Notes under the pieces: model-generated
Told to the model about the DNA's origin: nothing
Seen by the model: the letters and a program-made list of their open reading frames with translations, nothing else
Database searches by the model: none
Made by a program: the position numbers and the translations under genes
Assembly (NCBI GenBank): GCA_013397795.1
Contig: VZTJ01001640.1
Span: forward strand, 2,386,844 to 2,450,843
From: Orthonyx spaldingii
Taxonomy: Eukaryota > Chordata > Aves > Passeriformes > Orthonychidae
DNA length: 64,000 nt
Direction of reading: 5' to 3'
Shown: positions 51,001 to 62,400 of the stretch, in pieces
How the letters are laid out: each line of letters opens with the position of its first letter
How positions within the stretch are numbered: the first letter of the stretch is position 1

Positions 51001-54000
51001 GCAAGGGAAATTAATTGTGTGCTAAATGTAAATTCATCTTAGAGAAGCGCAGCTGGTAGCAGTGGCCTCCTCAAATGCATTCAGCTCTCCAAAGGCTGCT
51101 GATTCTGAACTACACGTGCTGGCTCCTATCTTGTACTCTGAGGATCTGTGCTCTAACTCTGTTGTTAAGCCCATTTTCCCCTTAGGTACTTGCAGAGTGT
51201 GTGGGCAGCACTCAGCTGTGGTGTATAACAAGCAGGATTTGTCTATCAGCACTGTGTCATTTTGGCAGCACAGAAAGGATCATTCTTTGATATGGAACAG
51301 CCGAGGTTTTGCTGAGTGGTAATAACCAACCTGAGCTGGGCACTTGTGCAAAACTTCTGCACACTTCAACTGTGCCTCATCAGACCCTTTGTCTTCCAGT
51401 TTCTTGGCTCACAGATTGAATTTTCCTCTTGAAAATAAAGCTCCCTCTTACATAACTGATAGAAAGCCACAGGGATTTTGAGACTAAACCGGATACCTGA
51501 ACATAGGTGTGGCATTTCAGGGACCCACGGGTAGCAGAGACTGGCAAATATATCCAGGACCCAGTGGAGATTTTAGACCTTTAGAAAGTGCTAGCTGAGT
51601 ACCAGGCAGCATGTCCTACAGGTGTCTGAAGGCATTTTGGACACGATGCTTTGCAGCTGGATGTTCCTCTTTCCACCTCGTGACCCTTCTCAGAAGGTAT
51701 TGGGGTCCCCGTGAAAGGACTTCTTGATTTCTAACTTGGTTCAGCCAAGAAGGAACAAAGGCAAGGGAGGGCAAAATGGCAGTACAAGCAATAAATAACA
51801 GCAGATCTCTGTGAAGGACCCAAACTTTTGAGGATCTGCAATTGCTGTTGATATTAATGACAATATGAGTGACTAAGCACCAGAAAGAGGCAAAATTCTC
51901 TCAGCCAGACCAAACACATGTCAGAGAGATAGAGGGATACCACTGAAAGTAACAGGAGTCACTGCTGGGCTCCACATGCCTGAGAACCACTCCCAAAGTC
52001 TGTTCTTGACTGAACTGAGTTCATTGCAAAGAGCACATTTCACCAAGTGAGCTTGTCAGTGCTTTGATCATGCATCTGTCTCTTGTTTATGGTGGCCTCC
52101 TTCCCTCTGTGAAATTAGAGATCCCTCACTGCCCTTTCTTTCCCAAGTCACTTTTGCTCTCTGCTCCCGCTCTGTTAGCCATGGCCCTGAGCAGTAACAG
52201 GTCTGAATTGCTGCTGTATTGCCTTTCCAGGTTTATTCCATACATCAGGCTGCTGGGTTAACAGCCAGTCATTAGAGCCCATAATGAGCTTTTTCCACCC
52301 TTCTTTTCCAATCTAGCAATGCAGGGACATTGTCCCAGCCCAGTGGAACATTGCTGAACCTCACTGGCTGAACGCAGAAATGAACACGTAACTAGGTTTT
52401 AACATTAAATGTATCATTTCCAGTGTAATGGCATCCCTGCTATTCACTTAGCAAGAGAAGGGGGACCTGCTGGGAATCATTTTTTCATTTTCATTTTAAT
52501 CAAGAAATCAGTAAATTAATATTAGCTCTATGAAAACAGCATGGCCTTTTTGTTTTCCCTGGTGAGTATTTATTCAGGTTTTTGAACAAGTTCTCATCAT
52601 TCACATCATTCACTTTCTTATGTTTTCCGAAAAGAAAGAGTATTTCTGCCAGTAAGGTTCAACTAAGAGCTTAGAGCAGCATTGCTTGAATGCCAGTTCA
52701 TGGATATCTGTCACAGTAGTCAGAAATGTGCTCATCTGATGTATGTTGGGAATGATCCAGCTGAAGGGCACTAGTCAAACTCCAAAATGCTCAAGAGAGA
52801 GGAAGGAAACACACCTGAGTGTGCAGTTAGGTCAGGCAGAACTCTGATGGAGAAAAGGTGTTCTCACAGAAGGCGGAAGACAGGCAGCGTTTTGGAAAGT
52901 GCAAGGAGATGACCGTTCAGATATTTTGGTTTCAGAATTAAAATTGGACTGTGGGAATTGAATTGGGCTCTCAGCAGCCACTTCGCAGTTTCCAGCAGTC
53001 TCTAACTGGCTGTGATGTGGAAATATGGGTAGTGAGTGAATCGTGGTAATTACCTACCTATCTAATCAGATTAATTCACCACCAAAAGGAGAAGTGTCAA
53101 GTGGAAGGTGGAGCAGGAAGGCCTGAGCTTTCTTGGCCATAGCTTATTGGGTGTTTCCAGAGCTGTGGGAATGGGGATACCCTGCATTGGCAGAGTTTTG
53201 GTGTATGTCAGTGGCCAGGGAATCAGTCCCTGAGGCAAGGAACATCTGGTTTATTCCTAGTTTTTCTTCATCTACTGGACAACTTTGTGTGGTGGGAAGT
53301 CATCCTGCCTTTTGTCTCCATCCTTGAGGATCCTTTGTATGATGCTGAAGACAAGAGGAGCAGGGGTGGAATGGGCTTTTCCACTGCAGGTGCTGAGGCC
53401 AGAGGACACTCTGGTCACTGTGACTGCTCAGACCTTTGTCACCTTTGTCACCAGGAAGAACAAATTCACTGCAATCAGCTCTAGAGAAAGTTCCAAATGA
53501 CAGCAGTGTCTCCACTGACACTGGAGCTCTGCAATCAGAGAGCTGGGGTTCTTCTTTTCCCTTTTCCTTTTTTACTTTCCCCTACTGTATTTCTCTTACA
53601 CTGCCACCACACCCTCACATTAAAAAAAAAAAAGAAAAGAAAAGGAAAATAAGAAAAAAAGATTTAATGTAAATGGTATTTCTGTGGTGACACCACAAAA
53701 CAGCAGTAAAGATAAACACAGCTGAAAGCAGCATCTTAAACATCCAGCAGTGATATGATTTTGCCGTGTTTCTGACAGGTTAAGGTGTCCAAGAATTCAC
53801 CTGTTCTTTTCTAGCCCTGAGGTCTCATTATTTACTATTTTTCTTGCTCTTTTTGCTTTCATCGTGTTTCCTCATGTGGATGATCTTATTTTGGTTTTAA
53901 AGAAAAAACTTGCACTCTAAAATAAGGGCAAGAACACAAACTTCACAATACTTTTCTCCTTTCCCATAAATATCACATTTAAATGCATCTAAAGGAGTGT

Positions 54001-54661
54001 CTGGAGGGGTCATCTTATGCTACAGAAGCTGTTGCTGGAGAAATAGGGAATAAGAGATCTTGTGAAATGAAAGGTTGACATAATTTTCTACACTGCAAGG
54101 ACTTCTAGCTGAGATAAGTTTTTTGCATATTTAATAAAAGCATAAAATGATTTTTAATTGTGGTTGCTTGCCACTAGAGCTTGTCATTGGTTACTAAATT
54201 CTCTGTAACAAAAAAAAAAGTCTCTGAAGTTCATGTAGAAATTTTTAGTGTTTTACTTGCTTTGGACATTTTATTAACTTTGATATTTCATGCCCATTTA
54301 TTCCATCAAAATTAACATAACCATTTTCTACCAATAAAATAATAATTGTTCCTTTCTATTATTTTTGCTACTGTAGAAGTGAAATACAGGGCTCTGTTTT
54401 CATCTTTTACTTGCCAGGACTTTTGTAGTACAGTTACAAAATTAGGTTTTTGTCCCATTGAAGTCTTTCAAAATTATTTCTGTCCCATGCTTTTGGAGGA
54501 AAAATCATGTGTTAATGTGTTTTTTGAGACAGAATCTTTTATTTAGCTAATTTGGCTATCTTGCAGCAGTCTGAAATAGCTTTTCTTATTCGTAAAGATG
54601 ATTTATTTTTTACCCTATGTAAAAACCCTTACTGACTCTCTAGCTCAGTAAGGAAAAGCAA
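48098..54661. other. Unique non-coding DNA, no gene seen
   Basis: The largest frames (141 codons, minus strand, 48861-49286; 97 codons, minus strand, 49857-50150) show no domain. A short inverted repeat lies at 49159-49181 and an A-rich tract at 53621-53662. The part 49810-50160 is a little richer in CpG than its surroundings. Confidence 0.5.
53621..53662. repeat. A-rich low-complexity tract
   Basis: Twelve A are followed by GAAAAG-type units, a purine-only tract of about 40 bases. No retroelement body can be recognised upstream. Confidence 0.8.
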
Positions 54662-54802
54662 GGGGTTTTTTGAAAAAACAAAAAAACCCCAAACAAACAA
54701 AAAGACAAGCAAACAAACTAAAAACCCACACAAAAAAAACCCCAAACAAATGCAAACCAACACAAACAAACAAAAACTCCAATCAAAAAAAAACCACCCA
54801 AA
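54662..54802. repeat. A/C-rich low-complexity tract with hairpin at its left edge
   Basis: About 140 bases of AAAC, AAACC, CAAACAAA and AACCCC units. Its left edge forms a perfect 10-bp inverted repeat: GGGGTTTTTT at 54662-54671 pairs with AAAAAACCCC at 54681-54690 across a 9-base spacer. Its composition is complementary to the T/G tracts at 28381-28522 and 55911-55980. Confidence 0.85.
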
Positions 54803-56295
54803 ATCCCCTTACATGTAAAAGATCTTCTGAAATATTTTGAACAAAGAAATTAATTAAAACTCAGCCTTTTCGTGATTGCTTTTTTGTCTATACAGATTCT
54901 TTTCTTAAAGAAGACAGTGAATGATCTTTTATAAATAAATAAAACTACCAGTTGTAAATCTGAGTGTTAAGCACAAAAGACAAGGAAGAAGGGTGGGCTT
55001 TCAGTCTGGTGCTTTCTACAACAGACTCATTTAAAAATAAAAAGCTCAGAAGAGATGCCGAGGTTGGCCTGAAATCTGATCTAAATTCTTTTCCTGGCAG
55101 GGGAATAAGCCAAGTAGCTTTATCAGCCTTTCCTGTTGTGACTATTTCGTAGCACTGCCTTTGACTTGACAGGTTCTGGCAGGTGTTTTGTTCTCACGTG
55201 GGGTGAGGAGCTGCAGGGATTTAATACACGGGGAGACTGCAGCCTGCAGCACTGCGAGGTGCACCTTCACTATGGCAACTGCAGGAGCAAATGTGCAGTG
55301 GAACTTGTGGTGCCAGGTGTGTGACACAGATGCCACATCCAGGTACGGCAGTGACTTGTCTGGGATGGCGAGGGATGCCCATGTGCTTCCTTGAGAGGTA
55401 GGATGGGCACCCACCTGTAAAATTCAAAGCTCCTCCATTAATGTATCTGACTGGAAAGCTGAGGAAGTCAGTCCTGCTTTTAGCTCTGGAAAAAAATACC
55501 CCAAACCCTTCTAGATGTATAAAAATGCTTTTACAAATCTCAGGAACCCCCTCCAATCTGGGTGCCACACACCGATGTCCATGTGCCTGCTCTCTGCACT
55601 TCTGACTTGTTTAACTTGCAAGGGCAAATAGTTTGAGTCTGTGCCACAAATCCAACACCCTGAGCAGAGCATGCAGGAGTAGAGACCCCCTGACACCTGT
55701 GTAGAGAACCCCGAGCTTGTGCTCTCCAGAGCTCCCCAGCACAAGCTGGTCCCTGCTGCAGTAAACTCCATCAGCACGTACCAGACTTTCAATCTCAGAC
55801 TCTCAGAAACAGACCCATCTTCAAAATCTATAATGCAATTCACAGAGTCAATTTTTCATCTGGTGCTCCACGTCTGGGGTGAGCCAAGTTTCTGAGAGTT
55901 GCAGTCTGGCGGGTTTTTTTGCCTTTCTGGTTTTTTTGGTTTGTATTTTGTTTAGTTGGTTTTTTTCCCTTTCCTCTCTCAGATGATTAATGTGAGTCAT
56001 TGACTGTTTTTTCTGCTTCTCTGATGATTTGATTGGCTTTGTAAGGCCAAAATGAACACAGTCCCTTGTGGAAGTATTTGAAGGCCTTTGCTAATTCAAT
56101 TAACTCTAAACTAAATTCTTTGTGGGAGGAAGTTAGTGAAAACTGCCTGGTGGGGAAGGAATTCCGCTCACTTAAACTTCAGTTCTCTGTGCCCCTGCAC
56201 TGACCTGTTTCACAAACATCCCTGAGAATGGCAGAATTCAAGAGAGATGCAGGTTTATTTCTGAGACAATTAAGTCACCGTTTATCTGTTTGAGG
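54803..56295. other. Unique non-coding DNA, no gene seen
   Basis: No gene or named repeat is recognised. A T-rich tract at 55911-55980 (TTTTTTTGG and GTTTG units) is the only simple repeat. Open frames reach about 115 codons on the minus strand (55221-55568) without domain signals. Confidence 0.5.
55911..55980. repeat. T-rich low-complexity tract
   Basis: Runs of seven T alternate with GG and GTTTG and end in a CT-rich stretch. It is similar in style to the 28.4 kb tract. Confidence 0.75.
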
Positions 56296-56405
56296 CACAG
56301 GAATAGAAGGGACAATTTTGAGTCATTGAGTCCTCTCCGTTCCAGCAGAGGCAGACTTACGGAAAGTAGGTGTCCAAGAGATATTTGCAGAACAGTTGCT
56401 CTGCC
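56296..56405 (-). repeat. Possible old CR1 LINE 3' end
   Basis: The segment AGGAATAGAAGGGACAATTT, then TGAGTCATTGAGTCCTCTCC, resembles the reverse complement of an old sauropsid CR1 3' end ('ataggactagaagggacctcaagaggtcattgagtccagtcccc'). The next 60 bases resemble the following 'gatgtttg..gaacctgttct' stretch only loosely. Divergence is high, so the call is tentative. Confidence 0.45.
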
Positions 56406-59400
56406 TGCCCTGTCCCACTGCCCTCCACCCCACATCAGTGACCTGGAGCGAGAGATGAAAACAAAACCCTATTCTTCACAAGAGAAGACAGCAGGAGCGA
56501 TAGGATGTCTCTCGTGTCCTAGATTTTCCAAGAGCAGTGTGGCTGCTGTGTAAAACTTCTGGGTGAGCCAGTGAACCAGACCACACAGCACACCAGAAGG
56601 GACAGGGAAGTTTAGCTGACATCAGGGAAAAACTCCTCATCGTCTCACACAAAACAAAATAACCAAACCCAGGCACCTGGCAAAACAGCCCATCTCCCTC
56701 CAGAGCAGAAAACAAGCCTGGGCCCTCCCCACAGAGCTCTGTAGCTGTCTGCACACAAATGCGTGACTGCTCTGGTGTGTTATTCCTTTCAGTGGTGGAG
56801 GAAGAAGCTGAGCTGAGAGATCTGGATGTCATCACCCCATTTCCAGAAGGAAACCCCTCATTTCAAAGTTTCACTTCCTGTCTGAGGGAAGATGAGGGGC
56901 TGGGAGGCACCCTGGGCTGGGACAGTGCCTGCCACTTTCATGATGTTTGCTGAACTGAGGAAATGGCCAGCACAGGGATAAGTTCCCAGGTCAGATGACC
57001 CATTTTACTTGAGCTGAATTGAAAAACTTACATTTCATTTTTAGCTTTGGCTTAACCTTTAAAATAAAAATTTGTCAACCTCGAAAACAGGAACTCAAAG
57101 GTTTTGTTTTAAAGAAAAGCTGAACCAAAACACTGAGAGACTCCTAGATTTCTTCATACCACCTCTCCAGAAAAAGCTGTTTTGCACCTCACAGACTTTA
57201 GGTGTTCACAGAATTCTTTTTTCCCGCCTTTGAGCAATATTCTTATGAGCATGAAATGCTCAAGAGTCACTGCTGAGCACTGCAATGGGTTCCTGTCCCT
57301 CTTCTCTAGCTGAACCTCAAAAATGCAGGGACCTCAAAAAACATCTCTTTGGTTTAAATCACTCCTATCAAACCAATGTGTCCTTTGCTGATCACTGGGA
57401 AGCCTTTGCTCTCCGAGATCATTGTCTATTCACTTCCCATGTGGTTCTACCATCAGTCAACTCAGGAGATCTGAGTTTCAACCAGAATCATTTATGAAGC
57501 AGCAGCAAAAGTGCTGGTGGATTAAAAGATGCCATGCTGTTTGGTGTTGTTTTAAATCTGATGTCTTTACAAAGGGAAAACATTTCCAGGGATGGGTTTG
57601 TGGTGTTAATAAAGATCTGAAGCAAGTGAACAGGAGAAGGAAGTAGGAGGAAGGTTTTGAAAACACTTTGGGAGGTGGGGGGGAAGTCAACATGAAATAG
57701 AAGTTAAAATGAGGGGTGCAATGATTTGAGAAAAGACACTCAGCTGCTTCCCTCTTCCCTTGCTCTGCCTTTCTTCCCTGAGAAACATATGGATGGGAGA
57801 GTTGAAACAGATTTAGAGTAGGAATGCAAATGAGGTTCACATGAAGCAGCATCTTGTCCGTTGCTGCTGGAGGAAGCTGGATCTCTCCCAAGTTCCCAGG
57901 CAGAGGTTTGCTCAGGTACAGCAGGAGCAGCAGGTGCCTCCCGACTTCACTCATGGACCATCCGCTCACGCAGCAAGAGTTTGCTGTGCCAGGTGCAGAG
58001 GATTAGAAAGTGGGGAAATGGGCCTGATCCAAACTTGTGCTTGGTGTGATTTGGATTCTGGATGGCTTAGTGGCCCTTGAGGGTATGTGGCTGCTCACAC
58101 ATTGTGCTCAGCATCTCACAGAAAAAGGCCAATGTTGGCTAAAGCTTTGATGTTGTTCCATTAGCCTGTGCCTCGCCTTGGACAGTCTGTCACACAAGCC
58201 AGGCATCCAAAATATAGGTCAAAGAGGTTCTTGTTATGATACTCCACACCAAAAAATTTATCCTGCATAAATTTCAGTAGAATAACTGCAGTATCTGAGG
58301 CTTTTTAATAGTCTGAATGGCACTTTCCTCAAGTCTGCATGCAACCTTTACTCACCCGATATTTGATGTCTACCTGGGGCTGACAGCCCCAAGTACACAG
58401 CAGAGGGCAGGAAGGATTTTCCTGTTGTCACTGTGCTGTCTCATGTGGGAGGAAGAATTGCATTGATATGAAGTCACAAATGCCCAAAAGCTCTCCCTTC
58501 CCAACCCCTGGAAATCCATGGCAGCAGCGAGGTGAAACACCCGCCCAAGGTGCTCAGCTACCCCAGACTGCCTGAGAGACACCAGCACCTCCACAGGGAA
58601 GCAAAATAAATTACTCCCTGGAAGTATTCCCACTGACTCTACAGGAGGTTGCATTTAGAGTAATTTGGTTGTATTTGGATAAATCTGGGCTAATCTTTCC
58701 TCAGAACCTGCTCTTGGCAACACCTTTTCCTTTCCAGAATGCCATACACCCATTCCCAATGTTCCTGTATCCATGCGTTTGAGTGAAGGAGACCAAAAAA
58801 CGGGTAGGGAGGAAATAAGACTCAACAACTGAAATCTTTTATTTTAAGAGCTGGAAAATGGTCACATAAGCCTGGCTGTGTTCCCCCAAGTCGGAAATAT
58901 TGTGAGCCGGAGTTTGGCACGATGCTCTCTTCTCAGTGACTAAATATCTCATTAGCTTGGGATGTAGGATGTGAGGGGGATGGCTGTTGTCAAAATGAAA
59001 CATTATGAAACAGGTAGATCTCAGGATGAGCTCTTAAAACTTCCATGTAACTACTTGGCATTTCTTCTTAACTCCCAAAACGACTGGATTTAATGATACA
59101 CTTACCCATTGTGTGCTTGACCTCGTGTCTGGGCTCCCTAGGATGGCCCAAAAAATCAATGGCAAGACTTTAATCAGCTCTAATAAGTTCATGGAAGGGA
59201 ATAATTTACCAAGGCCACTCTGTCGTGTGTCTTTGCACCATGGTTCCAACTGATTTTTAATGCCAATTATTAACTATGAATCAGGATTGGAGAGAAAATG
59301 ATCTGTGCTTGGTCAGCCTTGTGCTTTCTGAGATTTTCAGATGTAAGACCAGCAGCCCCCTCTGTCCTTTATCTTTCTATTGCAACATTTAATTGATATG

Positions 59401-62400
59401 TTTCCCTCCTAAATTATCTGTGCTGAATTTTTTTCTCTGCTTTTCATGAAGCAGAGCAAAAACATACAGTGGTTGGAGAAAACAAAAAACAACTTATTCA
59501 TTATGACTCCAAGCAACTTCAACCCAGGCTCAGGCTAGAAAGTAACTTGGATGATTTGTGCACAGATTAGATGCAGCTTTCATACACAGCCACACACTTC
59601 TGTAGTAAACAAATTAAAACCAAAATCTTAAAAAAACCCCACAGTATCACACAACTCTGCGAGTTCCTATTTTTATGTAAAGAGGTCTATCTGGGCTCTG
59701 CTAAAAGCTAGCAATTAGCTTGTGCTGCAAGGAGTGGAAGGCAGACAACGAGTGGCACCTCAGTGGTTTTCTTTGCTGTTTCACTGCCATTGGGTCCAGC
59801 AGAGAGGTGTCATCACCATGAGAGTGAGGAAAAAAATCAAACCCTTTCTGAGGAACAGCATGCTCAGCTCTTCGGCTGTGTGCTTAGCAGAGAGCAAGCT
59901 TGGTAGCAGCACCTAGTTAATTAAACCTTACTTTGTCTCTTTTTAACATTGTAATTGCACCAATTATAAGTCAGATCCTGATGTTTTTCAAGGGTTTTCT
60001 GAGAGCTCAGCTCCATGAGACTGACTTTATGTGACATATAAGTTGAAAGAGGTGGATTTGTTTTGGCGTGGTCCATGGCTGCCAGTTGCAAAAACACATT
60101 TTCCTGTGGGTTTCTGGTGTACAGACAATGGACACCCAAGCAGAAAGGGGAAAAATCAGTGTTGGTACGCAGATTGGGGCTGTTAATGGTCTTGCATCTC
60201 TGGGCAGTTGAAGGCAAACGTAGAACTGGCTTCTGCAAATCCTTTGCCTGCAGGAACCTCTGGGACCTAGTGGCAGGTTCTGTCCTGTGCAGGTCTCCTA
60301 AAAAGCTGTATTTTAGGGAGGCAGTACTAATAATAAATTATGCTAATAACAAGCCTTAACCCTGCTGCTCCTGGGAGTATTTGGGAGGCAGCAAAGCATG
60401 CTCAGCCCATGGAAGGATTACTGACAGTCCGAAAAGTAAAAGTCATACAGTGATCTCAGTCCTCCTAATGCTGTTACAGCAAGGGTGAAAAAAGGGCTTG
60501 TGTGTGTTCCCAGACCATACAAGGACCTTGTGCTCAAAGGAAAAAAAGAACTGCTCAGGCAAAGGATTAGGCCACTGCCAATTTTCCTAGGCTGACAGCA
60601 CTGCTGAAATATAGAAAAAAACCCAAACATTATTTCTCATACCCCTGCAGCTTCCCATAGTCTTGCTTTGGAGCTCTCTCTAGCAGCATCAGCACAGCCA
60701 AGGCTCCTCCTTCCCCCTGCTCCCCTGGTTGCTTTGTTAAACGTTCTTAACTGAATGACAAACAGACTGTGAGAACACAGGGCCTGGACATTACAGCTCA
60801 TTGGTAAGCTGAGTATTCCCAGATAGCTTAAAACCAGGAGCTACACTGCCAGATTCCAGGCCCTGACAATGCCTAGAAACACAGGCTGCACCTCTGAGAG
60901 CCTCCAGGTACCATCACTGCCGTGGCCAGCTGGAGCCACGAGGGATGACGGCGATTCCAGACCAGCAGAGAGAGCTCTTGATATGCACTCATGGCTGAGG
61001 ACAGTGTGGAAGCACATCACGACCATTTCCATGGCAACCGGCTTTGATGGACTTCAGGGCAGTAGGAAACCAAAGAATAAGTTGACTTAGGGCAGGGGAA
61101 GAAAACTGTGGTTGTAAGTATTGTGTAAGTGCACATGGACCATTTATCTGTGCTGGGTTTGTATGGGGAGGTATCCACATGTGTGAGGGTGGAAGTCAAG
61201 CCACTGCCCAGGATATTCATCTCAGTCAGGGCCCAGCTTTTGCCTGCTGACAAACATGTGAAGCTTTATATTCTTTGGTGGCTGTTGCTTCACTGTGGCT
61301 GTCACTTTAGGAACATAATCACTTAAAATCCATAAAAAAATCTCTGCATGACAGGGATTTCCACTGGCAGCAGATCTCAGCATGACTTTGGAGTCTTCTG
61401 TGAATACTGGCCTTTGGGATCAACAGGGCAGTTCAGCACAGTGCTGGGCTTTGGAAAGTACAGCTCAGCGATGCGCTGTCAGTGGGCTTGAAAAGCCAAG
61501 CCCCAAATAAAGCATTTTTGTGAATCTGAGGCTAAATATGTGTACTAGCAGTGCATGCACAGTCAAAGTGAGTGAGTCAGGTGCTGGGAGAGGATTGCAT
61601 TCATTTATTTTCCTGTGAATGTCATATTCAAGGGAGAGAAGCAGTGCCCCATGGCAAAAACCAGCATGGACTAAGCACAACTTCTGTTCCATTCCTGGAA
61701 ACATCTCTGGGTATACTGGTAGTTTAAGGCTAATTGGAGAGGGCTTGTGATGGTCCCATCAGAGAGAGGGGAATGATTCAGTCACTCCTTCCGAGCAGAG
61801 TCAGATGCTTCCAGCTTTTGGGTTACACTCCAAAAGACAGGATGCTTGGCCAGGCTTACTTGTTGTGGTGTGAGCATCAGGGAGCGAAGACAAACAGAGA
61901 AGCTCATTCCTCAGAGTGAGTTTCTCACACGCAGAGGTTTGCAGAACAGCTGCTCAGGACAGAGCAGAGTCCAGACAAGCCTTTTTTCTCGCCTTGTCTT
62001 CTCCACTGATATCAGCCTAAACCCCAGAGCTCGAGCATGAATGTGCTGAGCCGTGTGCTGCTGTGGGCCAAACCTGTGTGTGCACACTGACCTGGAGGCT
62101 TAGACTTCTTCCCCTTTAGTGTGAAGAAAGAGGTGTTTTTCTAACTCAGAATTTAGAAACGAGAAAGTGGGCCAGAGACATGGAACCTGTGCACCCACAG
62201 AGCACCTTGGACACCTGGTTTTCATCAGGCAGGACGTCCTGCCAACACGGGGCTGTTGGAGGCTCCTTCTGTCGGGGCTCATTAGCGCCTCTAAATCACA
62301 GCTACAGCCCTTCTCATGTGCTCTCCTCTGACTCAGAATTTATCATTCCCATCCCCACCCCTTTCTGTTTGGCATGGCGGGGTTATTTATTTATATCGGG

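Noticed and set aside
57478..57969. 163-codon minus-strand open frame
   Set aside because: Low-complexity hydrophobic and serine/leucine stretches, no recognisable domain, and competing plus-strand frames over the same bases.
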